The notes: a model not told the origin generated them from the sequence alone. A DNA stretch of 64,000 nt from Antricoccus suffuscus (GCF_003003235.1 NZ_PVUE01000005.1:179746-243745), one strand, 5' to 3'; shown: positions 29,518 to 39,195, numbered from the stretch's first letter. Translations and numbers: made by a program.

Positions 29518-30444
29518 CTAACGCGAACGCTTGGGGTCGAGAAAGTCGCGCAGCGCGTCACCGAGCAGGTTGAAGGCCAGCACGGCGATTGTCAGGATCA
29601 GACCGGGATAGACGACCATCCACGGCGCTGTTTCCATATACAGGCGACCATCAGCGAGCATCAGACCCCACGACGGCGTCGGCGGCGGGGTACCGATTCC
29701 GAGAAAGCTCAACGACGATTCGGCGATGATCACGATCGCGAACATCAAGCTGGCGATCACCATCAGCGGCGCCGCCTGGTTCGGCAGACCGTGTTTCACC
29801 AATATCCGCAACGTCGAGCAGCCGTTGACCTTCGCCGCCTCGACATATGGCTCCTCTCGGATGCGCAACATCTCGCCGCGAGCGACGCGGTTGAACGCCG
29901 GGATCACCAGCAGGCTCAGAGCAATAATCGTGTTACGAACACTCGCGCCCAGCAGTGCGGCGATGAACAGCAGCAGCACCAGACCGGGAATCGCCATGAG
30001 CGTGTCCATGACCCGCTGAAACACCGTGTCCACCCACCGACCACCGAAGTAGCCGGACACCGTGCCCAGCACGATACCGATCGTGCCCGCGGCAACGACC
30101 GTCACGACCGAGATGATCAGTGAGGTCCGCGCGCCGTACAGCACCCGGCTAAACACGTCGCGGCCGAGATGATCGGTGCCCATGATGAAGTCGCCGCCGG
30201 GCGGTTTGCTGAACTGGGTCCGGAACTGCTCGGTCGGCGAGAATGGCGCAATCAGCGGCGCGAATATCGCCGCGATGACGAAGATCGCGATCAACAGCAA
30301 CGCGATCGCACCCAGCGGCTGAGTGCGGATAAACCGACCCAGCGAGCGACCCTCCTTACGTTGCTTCGGAGTGTCTGGGCCCGCCGCTGGCGCATCGACG
30401 GCTACCTCGCTGGCAAGGCCGGGTGCGGTAGAAATTTCGGTCAT
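29518..30444 (-). CDS. ABC transporter permease, DppC/OppC type
   Basis: A 308-residue inner-membrane permease with the N-terminal OppC_N segment (FIRTQPLGAIALLLIAIFVI) and the binding-protein-dependent permease domain. The EAA-like loop EEPYVEAAKVNGCSTLRILV contacts the ATPases. FIMGTDHLGRDVFSRVLYGAR is diagnostic of DppC-type proteins. It is the last gene of the dppD-F-B-C-like operon, 14 bp after the DppB-type gene. Confidence 0.95.
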   Translation of the reverse strand: MTEISTAPGLASEVAVDAPAAGPDTPKQRKEGRSLGRFIRTQPLGAIALLLIAIFVIAAIFAPLIAPFSPTEQFRTQFSKPPGGDFIMGTDHLGRDVFSRVLYGARTSLIISVVTVVAAGTIGIVLGTVSGYFGGRWVDTVFQRVMDTLMAIPGLVLLLFIAALLGASVRNTIIALSLLVIPAFNRVARGEMLRIREEPYVEAAKVNGCSTLRILVKHGLPNQAAPLMVIASLMFAIVIIAESSLSFLGIGTPPPTPSWGLMLADGRLYMETAPWMVVYPGLILTIAVLAFNLLGDALRDFLDPKRSR

Positions 30445-30458
30445 AGTGACTCCAGCCG

Positions 30459-31409
30459 CTACTTGAATCGGACGCGCGGGTCGATGACGCCGTACATCAG
30501 GTCGACAAGGATGTTGACGAACACGAAGACCGCACCATAGACGACAACGCTGCCCAGGATCACCGGGTAATCACGCATCTGCACTGCCTCGAAGATCATC
30601 GAACCCATACCGGGAATCGAGAAAATCTTCTCGAGGATGACCGTGCCGCCGAGGATGGCGCCGACCTGCAGACCCATCACGGTGAATACCGGCACCATCG
30701 AGTTGCGGGTCGCATGCTTGAGCAGCACGCTCGATCGTGACGCTCCCCGGGCCCGGACCGTGCGCACGTAATTGGACTGCATGACCTCCAGCAGCGAGGA
30801 TCTGAGCATTCGCGCAATACTCGCCATCACCGTCGCGCCAAGCGCGATCGCCGGCAAGATGAGCTGCGCGAAGTTGGCACCGAGGTCCTGCGTCGGGCCC
30901 TGGTAGTTGATCGGCGGCGACCAGCCAAATATCAACGCGATGTACGTGATCAGCATCAGGCCGAGCCAGAAGTTCGGGATCGACAGGCCGGCGACGGACA
31001 CCACGCGGAGGCTCTGATCCAGCGCGCCGTTGGGGCGCAGCGACGAGATCAACCCGATCGGCACGCCAAGGAGCAGGCCAATCAGCAGAGCCATGATCCC
31101 CAGCTCCAGGGTGATCGGCAGCCGTTCACCGATCATCGACATCACGTTCTGGTTGTCCTGGAAGCTGCGTCCGAAGTCACCGACGAAAGCATTACCGAGA
31201 AAGCTGAACAGCTGCGTGAACAGCGGCCTGTCCAGCCCGAGCTCGGCGGTGCGTTTAGCGATGTCCGCCTCGGTCACCCCCGGGGAGTCGGCCAGTTGGA
31301 GGCGTACGACGTCACCGGGCACCGCGCGCAACGCGAAGAACACGAACACCGCGACGAGGAAGATGACGAGGATGCCGTACAGCGCACGACGTACAGCGTA
31401 TGCAGCCAT
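30459..31409 (-). CDS. ABC transporter permease, DppB/OppB type
   Basis: A 316-residue permease starting YAVRRALYGILVIFLVAVFV, with the periplasmic loop RTAELGLDRPLFTQLFSFLG typical of DppB-type proteins. The cytoplasmic EAA loop is SNYVRTVRARGASRSSVLLK. It pairs with the DppC-type protein to form the transmembrane channel. Its start overlaps the stop of the upstream ATPase by 1 nt (TGATG), showing coupling. Confidence 0.95.
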   Translation of the reverse strand: MAAYAVRRALYGILVIFLVAVFVFFALRAVPGDVVRLQLADSPGVTEADIAKRTAELGLDRPLFTQLFSFLGNAFVGDFGRSFQDNQNVMSMIGERLPITLELGIMALLIGLLLGVPIGLISSLRPNGALDQSLRVVSVAGLSIPNFWLGLMLITYIALIFGWSPPINYQGPTQDLGANFAQLILPAIALGATVMASIARMLRSSLLEVMQSNYVRTVRARGASRSSVLLKHATRNSMVPVFTVMGLQVGAILGGTVILEKIFSIPGMGSMIFEAVQMRDYPVILGSVVVYGAVFVFVNILVDLMYGVIDPRVRFK

Positions 31410-32446
31410 CAGGACACCGCCTCTTTCTCACGCAAGAAACAGGCCGACGACCTGTCATCGCCAAGGTTGTAAAGCGGCGGCACCTCGGTGCGGCAGCGGT
31501 CCATCACCAGCGGACAGCGGGTGTGGAAATAGCAACCCTTGGGCGGGTTGCTCGGACTCGGCACCTCACCCTTGGCGACGGCCCTGATCCGGCGCTCCTC
31601 CCCTTCACCCGACGGCGTGGCGATCGCGCCCACCAGCGCCTCGGTGTAAGGGTGCTGCGGAGCTGCCATGATGCTCTCGGCGTCTCCGACCTCGACCATC
31701 CGGCCGAGATACATCACGAACACTCGATCGGAGATGTAGCGCACGACGTTGAGGTCGTGCGCAATGAAGAGGTAGGAAAGCCCCAGCTCCCTTTGCAGCT
31801 GACGCAGCAGGTTGAGCACCTGTGCTTGCACCGATACGTCGAGCGAACTGACCGCCTCGTCGCAGACGATGAGGTCCGGGTCGGTCGACAGTGCTCGCGC
31901 GATACCGATGCGCTGCGCCTGGCCGCCCGAGAACTGGTGGGGGTACTTGTTGCGGTCCTTCGCCGAAAGCCCGACCATCTCCAACAGTTCGCACACCCGA
32001 CGTACCTTGTCCTGACCGGACGCGATGCCGTGCGCGACAAGCGGTTCACCGACCGAGTCAACGATCCGCATGCGTGGGTTAAGCGAGCTGAACGGATCTT
32101 GGAAAACCATCTGGATCTTGCGGCGATAAGCCTTGAGATCGGCGCGTGGGAGCGAGACAAGGTCCGCACCGTCAAACGTGATGCTTCCGCTCGTCGGCTC
32201 GATCAGCCTGGTCACCATTCGGGCGACCGTGGACTTGCCACAGCCGGACTCCCCGACCAAACCGACGGTCTCGCCGCGACCGACGGTGAACGAGACCCCA
32301 TCGACAGCCTTGACCTGTCCCACTGTCCGCTTCAGAATTCCCCGGTGAATCGGGAAATGCTTCACCAGTCTGTCGGCCTTGAGCAGCGTGGGCCGCTCGT
32401 CGCCCGGGGCCGTTGCAGCGACGTCGCCGGATGTCTGTGCGCTCAT
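31409..32446 (-). CDS. ABC transporter ATP-binding protein, DppF/OppF type
   Basis: One of the two ATPases of the importer (345 aa). Walker A is GESGCGKST, the signature is [15 protein letters not shown] and Walker B is [14 protein letters not shown]. The C-terminal oligo_HPY region [14 protein letters not shown] has Cys residues that in related proteins hold an Fe-S cluster. The upstream ATPase stop overlaps its start by 4 bp. Pairing with DppD and the permeases is shown by gene order. Confidence 0.95.
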   Translation of the reverse strand: MSAQTSGDVAATAPGDERPTLLKADRLVKHFPIHRGILKRTVGQVKAVDGVSFTVGRGETVGLVGESGCGKSTVARMVTRLIEPTSGSITFDGADLVSLPRADLKAYRRKIQMVFQDPFSSLNPRMRIVDSVGEPLVAHGIASGQDKVRRVCELLEMVGLSAKDRNKYPHQFSGGQAQRIGIARALSTDPDLIVCDEAVSSLDVSVQAQVLNLLRQLQRELGLSYLFIAHDLNVVRYISDRVFVMYLGRMVEVGDAESIMAAPQHPYTEALVGAIATPSGEGEERRIRAVAKGEVPSPSNPPKGCYFHTRCPLVMDRCRTEVPPLYNLGDDRSSACFLREKEAVS

Positions 32447-33471
32447 CGTGCCGCCTCCGCTCCGACTGCGAAGTCGGCCGGCCGTGAGGCACTATCACCC
32501 TCGGCCAGCCAGCATCGGCTCTGCCGGTTACCGTCCAGCAAGAACAGCGGCACATCGCCACTGGTGCACTTGTCGAACGCGAGCCGGCAGCGCGGGTTGA
32601 ACCGACAACCAGACGGCAGCTCACGCAAGCTCGGGACCGCACCGGGAATCGCCGTGAGCGGCTCTGAGCGGTCGGTGTGCGGCGTCGGGATTCCCTCGAA
32701 GAGCGCCGTCGTATAAGGATGTTGTGGATCTCGCAGGACCTCGTTTACCAGACCTTGCTCGACGACCTGACCGGCGTAGAAGACGACCACCCGGTCGGCC
32801 ATCTCCGCGACGACACCCATGTCGTGGGTGACGAGCAGGATCGCCATCTGGTATTCCTTCTGCAAATCTCGCAACAGTTGCAGGATCTGGGCCTCGACCG
32901 TCACATCCAGGGCGGTGGTTGGCTCGTCCGCGATTAACAGTCGCGGCTTGCATGCGAGGGCGAGCGCGATCATCACGCGTTGGCGCTGGCCACCGGACAG
33001 CTGGTGGGGATACGACTTGATCCGCTTGTCCGGGTCCGGGATGCCGACCTGGCCCAGGAGTTCCACAGCCCGCGCGGTCGCGTCTTTCTTGGACAGGTCG
33101 GTATGCAGCCGGACCGCCTCAACAACCTGGTTGCCGACCGTATAGAGCGGGTCAAGGCACGTCATTGGATCCTGGAAGATCATCGCGATCTCGCTGCCGC
33201 GCACCTTGCGCAACTGCTTCTCGCCGAGGGCGGCGAGGTTGCGCCCGCCGCTGATGACCTGGCCGGACGACACGCCGCCGCCATCAAGAAGGCCCATGAT
33301 GGCTAGCGCCGTCACGCTCTTGCCGGAACCGGACTCGCCGACGACCGCCACAGTCTCGTTGGCGTGGATGTCAAACGAAACCCCGGTGAGAGCCTCGACC
33401 TCCCCAGCCAGCGTCTTAAAAGTGACGTGTACGTCGTCGAGTGCGATTAATGGATCTCGCGCGTCATCCAC
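32443..33471 (-). CDS. ABC transporter ATP-binding protein, DppD/OppD type
   Basis: First gene of the importer operon (342 aa). Walker A is GESGSGKSV, the signature is LSGGQRQRVMIALAL and Walker B is LLIADEPTTALDVTVE. The oligo_HPY tail (CRFNPRCRLAFDKC) is present. The start is GTG at 33471 with a strong GGGGAGG ribosome site 5 nt upstream; a longer frame to 33537 lacks support. Transcription probably begins at promoter B about 200 bp upstream. Confidence 0.94.
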   Translation of the reverse strand: MDDARDPLIALDDVHVTFKTLAGEVEALTGVSFDIHANETVAVVGESGSGKSVTALAIMGLLDGGGVSSGQVISGGRNLAALGEKQLRKVRGSEIAMIFQDPMTCLDPLYTVGNQVVEAVRLHTDLSKKDATARAVELLGQVGIPDPDKRIKSYPHQLSGGQRQRVMIALALACKPRLLIADEPTTALDVTVEAQILQLLRDLQKEYQMAILLVTHDMGVVAEMADRVVVFYAGQVVEQGLVNEVLRDPQHPYTTALFEGIPTPHTDRSEPLTAIPGAVPSLRELPSGCRFNPRCRLAFDKCTSGDVPLFLLDGNRQSRCWLAEGDSASRPADFAVGAEAAR

Positions 33472-33658
33472 GCATGCCTCCCCTGCGGGCAGAATTTCAC
33501 ACAGATTCGCATCAATTGCACGCCGCGACCAACACAATCAACGCGACGGCATGGCCAAAAGATGGCCTTCTTTTCTTGCTATGCGGCAATTCTGTAGAAA
33601 TCTGTACCTGGATTTGGTGTATCACGGGAAATAGTCGTTTCATCAATTTCGGCGAATA

Positions 33659-33706
33659 CTAGAATCGCGTTTCAGGAGATTAGCCGCTTGTGAGCGGAGG
33701 TGTCAA
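33659..33706 (-). promoter_or_regulatory. promoter B with 17-bp TetR-type operator (ABC importer operon)
   Basis: On the minus strand TTGACA (33701-33706), an 18-nt spacer and TAATCT (33677-33682), then one nucleotide and the operator CTGAAAC-GCG-ATTCTAG (33659-33675). About 110 bp here closely match promoter A, including downstream sequence. The spacer holds a different but again self-complementary element (CCGCT...AGCGG). The rest of 33472-33839 has no gene. Confidence 0.8.
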
Positions 33707-33796
33707 CGCTCACACAGACCAAACGCTGCTTCCACAGGCATTTGTGTCCAGCCCGTGATCAACCGGGACACTTTTGTGCGCATCGGGGCCCGAAAC

Positions 33797-33832
33797 GCGG
33801 CCCTCCGGACAGTGGTCTGCCCGGAGAGCCGC
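33797..33832 (-). terminator. hairpin after substrate-binding-protein gene 2
   Basis: Arms GCGGCCCTCCGG (33797-33808) and CCGGAGAGCCGC (33821-33832) pair at 11 of 12 positions. The hairpin begins 8 bp past the stop of the gene at 33840. The T-run is poor, so it may be a weak terminator or an mRNA-stabilising hairpin that favours the receptor gene. Confidence 0.6.
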
Positions 33833-33839
33833 CTCGTGC

Positions 33840-35489
33840 TTACTTGCCCTGACGGGTGGGTGAAGATTCATCCATCCACATGTCCATCACGTGGCGGTAG
33901 CCGTACTCGGGCTGTGGGTGGATGTCGTGTATGTAGCCCCCGTAGAGCACGAGCGCGTTGTAGTTGTAGAGCATCACCGGGTTCATGATGTTCTTCATGA
34001 TGTATTTCTGGATGTCTTTGAGCTCGGCGATCCGCTTGTCCGGATCCATGATCTTGCGCTGATCCATGATCATCGTGTCGAGCTTCGGATCGTTGATGTT
34101 GTACCAGTTACGGGTGCCTTTCGAGTAGTACATAGCAACGAGGAAGTCATCGGCGGTCAGCCAGGGGGTCTGCAGTCCGTAGCCCATCTTGTAGTTCTTC
34201 CCGGCCCAGCTCTTCGTGAAGTACGTCGCGTAGTCCTGGACATCAATGTTGGCCTTGATGCCGATCTTCGCCAGGTCCTCCTGCACCCACTGCGCCTCGT
34301 TGACGACGACCTCGCCGTACCCGGTGGTGGTCATCATGGTCGTCTCAAACCCGTCCGGATAACCGGCCTCGGCAAGCAGTTCCTTCGCCTTCTTCGGGTC
34401 GTACGGCTGGAGCTCTTTGAGCTCCTTCTCGTCCAGTGCCCCTGGTATGTAGGAACTGATCGGACCCATGAGCTTGCCGCCGGGCCGGACCGTGTTCATC
34501 ATTCCCTCACGGTCGATAGCCATCGAGACCGCCTGGCGCACCTTGAGATTCTGGAACGGCTCTTCGTTCATATTCATGTAGACGAGCGCCGGGCTGGTGG
34601 TTTCCTTTGTGACATAGATGTCCGGATTTGTCTTCAGGATGGCGTTTACCGTGTCCATGTCGGTAACCGTGCCGACCACATCGATTTTGCCCGTCCGCAA
34701 CGCCGCGACCGAGGCCGCCGTGTCCGGAATGTTGATGTATTGAACGCCGTCGAGGTATGGCTTGCCCTTGACGTAATAGTCCGGATTCTTCACGTACGTT
34801 CGGCTTTTGTCCTTGACCCATTCGGTCAGGATGAAGGGACCGGTGCCGATCGCTTGCTCGGCAAGATTGAACTGGCCGCTCGTCCCCTCACAGGGCAACA
34901 TCCAGAGATAGTGCCCGGCCAGCTTGTAAGCCATATCCGGGTACGGCGAGTCGAGGTTGAACACCACCGTGTAGTCGTCCGGCGTGTCGACCGATGTAAC
35001 GGCGCTGAGGTCGGCCTTCTGGTGACCGCGCTCCTTGACGGCGGCAACCGTGCACGCCACGTCCTTAGACGTGAACTCGCGGCCGTTGACTGGCGCGACG
35101 TTTTGCCACTTGACGCCCTTACGCAGATGGAAAGTCCATGTCAGTCCATCGTCGGACATCTCCCACTTCTCGGCGAGATCGCCCTCGAGCTGGTCGGTGC
35201 CGTAGGGGACGTCTTTGCCGATCTTGTAGTCGATCAGCTTGCTGTAGGAATAGCCAACCGCGTACTGGGTCTGGTAGGACGAGTCCTTCAGCGGGTCAAG
35301 GGACGGCGGATCGGCAGGCGTCGCGATTCGCAATGTTCCACCGGACTGCGGCGGCCCGGCGTCCTTCTGCTGGTTCACCTTCGTGTCGTTCTTGTCGCCG
35401 CTCGAACCGCTGAAACAGCCGGTAGTCAACAAGAGAGAGGCAGCGCAGACCCCCACCAAACGTGCTGCTCGTGATCGATTTTTCAGCAC
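33840..35489 (-). CDS. family-5 ABC transporter substrate-binding lipoprotein, copy 2
   Basis: A 549-residue paralog of the 27385-29028 receptor; most of the mature sequence is identical by eye, including long runs around the lipobox and the C-terminus. The lipobox is LLTTGC with Cys25. Differences cluster in stretches such as SYIPGALDEKELKELQPYDP, which may tune ligand choice. It has its own TetR-type promoter (C) about 100 bp upstream and lies directly before the importer operon, so it is probably the receptor expressed with that operon. Confidence 0.95.
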   Translation of the reverse strand: MLKNRSRAARLVGVCAASLLLTTGCFSGSSGDKNDTKVNQQKDAGPPQSGGTLRIATPADPPSLDPLKDSSYQTQYAVGYSYSKLIDYKIGKDVPYGTDQLEGDLAEKWEMSDDGLTWTFHLRKGVKWQNVAPVNGREFTSKDVACTVAAVKERGHQKADLSAVTSVDTPDDYTVVFNLDSPYPDMAYKLAGHYLWMLPCEGTSGQFNLAEQAIGTGPFILTEWVKDKSRTYVKNPDYYVKGKPYLDGVQYINIPDTAASVAALRTGKIDVVGTVTDMDTVNAILKTNPDIYVTKETTSPALVYMNMNEEPFQNLKVRQAVSMAIDREGMMNTVRPGGKLMGPISSYIPGALDEKELKELQPYDPKKAKELLAEAGYPDGFETTMMTTTGYGEVVVNEAQWVQEDLAKIGIKANIDVQDYATYFTKSWAGKNYKMGYGLQTPWLTADDFLVAMYYSKGTRNWYNINDPKLDTMIMDQRKIMDPDKRIAELKDIQKYIMKNIMNPVMLYNYNALVLYGGYIHDIHPQPEYGYRHVMDMWMDESSPTRQGK

Positions 35490-35585
35490 TATCGAGCCTT
35501 TCGTCGTATTCGGGCACGGCTGGGATGCCGTTTGTTTCCATTAGGCGGGACCGCAAGCGGCCGTTTATTTACCTTGAAACGAATA

Positions 35586-35632
35586 CTAGAATTGCGTTTT
35601 AGGACAGTAACTGCTGTGAGGTTGGGTGTCAA
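35586..35632 (-). promoter_or_regulatory. promoter C with 17-bp TetR-type operator (substrate-binding protein 2)
   Basis: On the minus strand TTGACA (35627-35632), a 17-nt spacer and TACTGT (35604-35609), then one nucleotide and the operator CTAAAAC-GCA-ATTCTAG (35586-35602). The -10 is weaker than in promoters A and B. The 16-mer GTGTCAACGCTCACAC around the -35 is shared exactly with A and B. Confidence 0.8.
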
Positions 35633-35695
35633 CGCTCACACGGATTCGACACGGGCATTCTTGGTAATTCGCGCCCAATTCGTGACCAAAACCGG

Positions 35696-36499
35696 CTACT
35701 TCGGCGTTATGTCGAGCTCTTTGAGAAGATCCTGTGAATAGGTAACCCGACCGGTGATGGCACGATCGCCGTCAGCCGGTACGCCGCTGCACAGCGCGAG
35801 CGCCGCTTCAGCCATCACGGTCGTCGGTTCGGCCTCGGGGTTGTCCTCCGTCGTAAGGTGATGGAAGATCGTTCCCGCGGTCGGTACGACGCGATTCGGC
35901 GAAAGCACATTGACCGCGATATTGTCGGCGTACAGTTCGGCGGCGAGCCCGGTCGTGAACCGTTCAAGCGCGGCCTTGCACATGCCGTAGACGGTGCCGC
36001 CGCGCCCGACGTTCGGGCCTGGGGGCAAAGCCGGGTGGATCGCTGCTCTCGACGAGATGTTGAGAATCGCGCCGCCCTGGTTTTCCTTCATAGCGGGGAT
36101 AACGAGTTGCGCGAGATGCAACGGGGCGGTTACCTGGACCTCAAACATCAGATTCATCCGGCGCAGCGTGAAGTCCTCGACCGGGGTGAAGTAAGTGACC
36201 GCGGCGTTGTTGACGAGGATGTCAATCGGACCGAGTTGCTCGGTCACGGCAGCGATGAGCCTTTCGCGGTCCTCCAGCACGGAGAGGTCCGCAGCGAAAG
36301 CGACAGCGGCACCGCCCGCGCCCTCTATATCGGCCACAGTCTGGGTAATCGTGCCCTCGAGAGTCGACTGGCCCTCCTCTACGGTGCGGGCCGTGACGGC
36401 GACGGTGGCGCCCTCAGCGGCGAACCTGCGCGCGATCTGTGCGCCGATTCCTCGACTCGCACCGGTCACGACTGCGACTTTGCCATCTAGCGTTCCCAT
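35696..36499 (-). CDS. SDR-family oxidoreductase
   Basis: A classical short-chain dehydrogenase (267 aa). The cofactor motif is VVTGASRGIGAQIARR, the NNAAV element follows, and the catalytic Ser-Tyr-Lys is visible as ISSR...YGMCKAAL. An Arg two residues after the Gly-rich strand (TARTVEE) hints at NADP(H) preference. Strong AGGAGA precedes the ATG at 36499; an upstream extension to 36571 is unlikely. It is the last gene of the acyl-CoA operon, 29 bp after the MFS gene. Substrate is probably a pathway hydroxy- or keto-intermediate. Confidence 0.9.
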   Translation of the reverse strand: MGTLDGKVAVVTGASRGIGAQIARRFAAEGATVAVTARTVEEGQSTLEGTITQTVADIEGAGGAAVAFAADLSVLEDRERLIAAVTEQLGPIDILVNNAAVTYFTPVEDFTLRRMNLMFEVQVTAPLHLAQLVIPAMKENQGGAILNISSRAAIHPALPPGPNVGRGGTVYGMCKAALERFTTGLAAELYADNIAVNVLSPNRVVPTAGTIFHHLTTEDNPEAEPTTVMAEAALALCSGVPADGDRAITGRVTYSQDLLKELDITPK

Positions 36500-36528
36500 G
36501 GGTTCTCCTAATCTGTGGATAGTTCTGC

Positions 36529-38004
36529 CTATTTGCGGGAGTTTCTGCCAGCCATCGACGTCACGAGACACGCGATGGAGGTGAGTAGCATGAGCCCGAG
36601 CGCCCAGCGATAGCCGACGACCAGGTCCATGACCGCGGCGTCGGAGACTTCGGACAGCGTGCCCTTGAAGATCGCCTCACGGAGATGCACCGGGAGCGGC
36701 GTACTGATGATGGTGAGTACCAGCGCCGTACTGATGACGACTCCCGAGCTCTGCGCCATGATCCGCACCGCGTTGGTAATGCCCAGGCGGTGTGATGGGA
36801 CATCCATCAGCATTGCCATGCTGTTTGCCGGGATGAAGCTTCCAGACCCGAGCCCAATAACAATCATCGCCAGTGCGAGCACGTAGTACGGCGTCGACGG
36901 CGAAATCACCAGGAGCAGGAAGAGCAGCCCCGCCGAGGCCACCACGCACGACGCGATCGCGACGGTCCGCGGGGATATGCGACGCAACAACATGCCGGTC
37001 GACGGCGACGTCACGATCGCTGCCGCGGCGAGCGGCAGGATCTTAAGACCAGCCTGCGTTGGTGAGTCTCCGAGCACCGCCTGGAAATACAGGCCCATCA
37101 TGATCACGACGGCGAAGCGCGACATCGTGGCCAGGAACCCGGCCAGTACGCCGAGCCCGACGACCGGGTCGCGGAAGGTCGCAAGGTCGACCACCGGAAA
37201 CTTGGATCGCTGCTCGACCATCACGAACGCCGGCACCGCGATCACAAACACTCCGAGTCCGACAACCACGAGCACGCTGCCCCAACCCAGATTGCCCACC
37301 TCGGACAACGCAAGCAACAGCATACCCAGCCCGATCAACAACACGGTGTTGCCGAGCACGTCCAGCCGCAACGGCTCCGCGATCCGTGGGGTGCGCTCCA
37401 GCACTCGCATCCCCCATATCAGGCAAATGACACCAAGCGGGACGTTGAACCAGAAAGTCCATTGCCACCCGAGCTCGGTCGTGAGGACGCCGCCGACGGT
37501 TGGCCCCAACAGCTGCGCCAACGAGAAGGACGACATGTAGATGCCGAGTCCCTGGCCCATCATTCGCTTGGGAAAGGCACTGGTGACGAGCGCGGCGCTG
37601 TTGGTGATCAGCATGGCTGCGGCCGCCGCCTGCACAATCCGACAGGCGATCAGAAACCACACGGACGGCGAGAACCCTGCCACGATGCTCGTCGCCGTGA
37701 AGATCGCGATGCCCATCAGATACATGCGGCGACGACCGAACACGTCCGCCAACCGGCCGAAGAAGATCATCAGCACCGTGTTGGTGAGCATGAAGGCCAG
37801 CAAGATCCAGTTGGCTTCGAACGCGGAAGCGTTGAAGTGCAGCACGATCCGCGGCAGGGCAACATTGAGAGAGCTCTGGTTGAGCCCGCTCATCAGCGAG
37901 GCGAGGCAGACGACGCCCAGCACACGCCACGCGTATCGGATCCGGTCCTTGCTGTCTTGCGGGTCGGTCTCAAGCGCCGTGCTCGGCGCTCCGACAGTGC
38001 GCAC
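36529..38004 (-). CDS. DHA2-type MFS transporter (EmrB/QacA-like)
   Basis: A 491-residue transporter with about 14 helices. Motif A is FFGRLADVFGRRRMYLMG, and motif C-like GIYMSSFSLAQLLGPTVGGV lies in helix 5, a feature of antiporters. DHA2 members usually export drugs; here its position inside a catabolic operon suggests efflux of a toxic substrate or intermediate, or proton-coupled transport of the substrate. GTG 38004 is used; the ribosome site is weak. It is 57 bp after the acyl-CoA dehydrogenase gene. Confidence 0.88.
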   Translation of the reverse strand: MRTVGAPSTALETDPQDSKDRIRYAWRVLGVVCLASLMSGLNQSSLNVALPRIVLHFNASAFEANWILLAFMLTNTVLMIFFGRLADVFGRRRMYLMGIAIFTATSIVAGFSPSVWFLIACRIVQAAAAAMLITNSAALVTSAFPKRMMGQGLGIYMSSFSLAQLLGPTVGGVLTTELGWQWTFWFNVPLGVICLIWGMRVLERTPRIAEPLRLDVLGNTVLLIGLGMLLLALSEVGNLGWGSVLVVVGLGVFVIAVPAFVMVEQRSKFPVVDLATFRDPVVGLGVLAGFLATMSRFAVVIMMGLYFQAVLGDSPTQAGLKILPLAAAAIVTSPSTGMLLRRISPRTVAIASCVVASAGLLFLLLVISPSTPYYVLALAMIVIGLGSGSFIPANSMAMLMDVPSHRLGITNAVRIMAQSSGVVISTALVLTIISTPLPVHLREAIFKGTLSEVSDAAVMDLVVGYRWALGLMLLTSIACLVTSMAGRNSRK

Positions 38005-38061
38005 TCTTCGCTACCATCTCTGTCCCCTAGGGACGATCGAACCGTGCGTTATTGAGTTGGG

Positions 38062-39177
38062 TTAGATGCCGATGAGGTCTGCCAGGCGCTCGCGATGGTA
38101 GGTGCCGTCACCGAGGAACAGCTGTGTTGCTTTGGCCCGCTTGAAGTAGAGATGCGCGTCGTGTTCCCAGGTAAATCCGATCCCGCCATGCATCTGAATG
38201 TTTTCTCCGGCGGCATGGAAGAACGCCTCGGAGCAGTAGGCCTTCGCGAGGCTGGCCACCGTGGGCACCTCGTCGGAGTCCTCGGCGACGGCCCACGCGC
38301 CGTAGTACGCCGCGGCCCTGGCGGACTCAACGCGCAGCATGACTTCGGAGGCTTTGTGCTTCAGTGCCTGGAAGCTACCGATCGGCTGGTCGAACTGGGT
38401 GCGTATTTTCGAGTACTCGACGGCCATGTCCATCGCCCGCTGTGCGCCGCCGACCTGCTCTGCGGCCAACGCGAGCGCGACCTTGTCTAGCGTCTTGGCA
38501 AGCGACTCCGCCGCCGCTCCTGGAGCGCCGATAGGTGTAGCCGGTACGCCCTCGAAGGTGATCGTTGCGAGCTTGCGGGTCTGGTCCAGGGCCGGCACGG
38601 CAGTGGCAGTGAGTCCTGCGGCCGAGCCGTCGACCGCGAAGAGCGTCAGGCCCGAGTCGGTCTGCGCGGCGACGACGACAAGGCCCGCAATGTGGCCGTC
38701 GACGACGTACGACTTGGTGCCGGACAGGCTCCAGCCGTCACCCTGTTTGGTGGCGCTCATGGCAATTGAGCCAAGGTCCCAGCGGCCGTTCTCCTCGGTG
38801 AAGGCGAGCGTGGCGATCGTCGATCCGTCAGCGATACCCGGCAGCAGTCTCTTGGCCGCATCGGCATCGCCGGAGTCCAGGATCGCCTGTGCGGCAAGGA
38901 CAACGGTGCTGAAATACGGTGACGGCATCAGTACCCGGCCCATCTCCTCGAGCACGATAGTGAGCTCGACGAAGCCGAACCCGCTGCCGCCGTACTCCTC
39001 GGGAATGGCCAGCCCCTGAAGGCCTAGCTGGTTTGCCATCTGACTCCAGACGGCCAGGTCATAACCGGTCGGGTCGTCCATCAACGTGCGGACGACTTCG
39101 GACGGCGACTTCGTTTCGAGGAACCGGCGTACCGAGCTGCGCAGTTCGTCCTGCTCTGGGGATGCAATTAGGTCCAT
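38062..39177 (-). CDS. acyl-CoA dehydrogenase family protein, beta-type (probably non-catalytic partner)
   Basis: A 371-residue ACAD-fold protein opening MDLIASPEQDELRSSVRRFL. FAD/acyl-CoA regions are recognisable (YGGSGFGFVELTIVLEEMG; IRTQFDQPIGSFQALKHK; QMHGGIGFTWEHDAHLYFKR). Neither usual catalytic-Glu position holds Glu: the C-terminal YEG motif is absent, and the helix-G 'xER' is replaced (LDKVALALAAEQVGG). This matches the smaller subunit of alpha2beta2 ACADs such as the mycobacterial ChsE pairs. The partner would be the 40088-41314 protein in the same operon. Confidence 0.9.
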   Translation of the reverse strand: MDLIASPEQDELRSSVRRFLETKSPSEVVRTLMDDPTGYDLAVWSQMANQLGLQGLAIPEEYGGSGFGFVELTIVLEEMGRVLMPSPYFSTVVLAAQAILDSGDADAAKRLLPGIADGSTIATLAFTEENGRWDLGSIAMSATKQGDGWSLSGTKSYVVDGHIAGLVVVAAQTDSGLTLFAVDGSAAGLTATAVPALDQTRKLATITFEGVPATPIGAPGAAAESLAKTLDKVALALAAEQVGGAQRAMDMAVEYSKIRTQFDQPIGSFQALKHKASEVMLRVESARAAAYYGAWAVAEDSDEVPTVASLAKAYCSEAFFHAAGENIQMHGGIGFTWEHDAHLYFKRAKATQLFLGDGTYHRERLADLIGI

Positions 39178-39195
39178 GACAAGTTGCCTTTCTGG

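Noticed and set aside
33891..35474. 527-codon open frame on the plus strand
   Set aside because: It is fully antisense to substrate-binding-protein gene 2. The protein has repetitive Val/Arg/His composition and no ribosome site.
27385..35489. Composite transposon suggested by the large direct repeats
   Set aside because: The repeats are intact receptor genes with promoters. No transposase, terminal inverted repeats or target duplications were seen.
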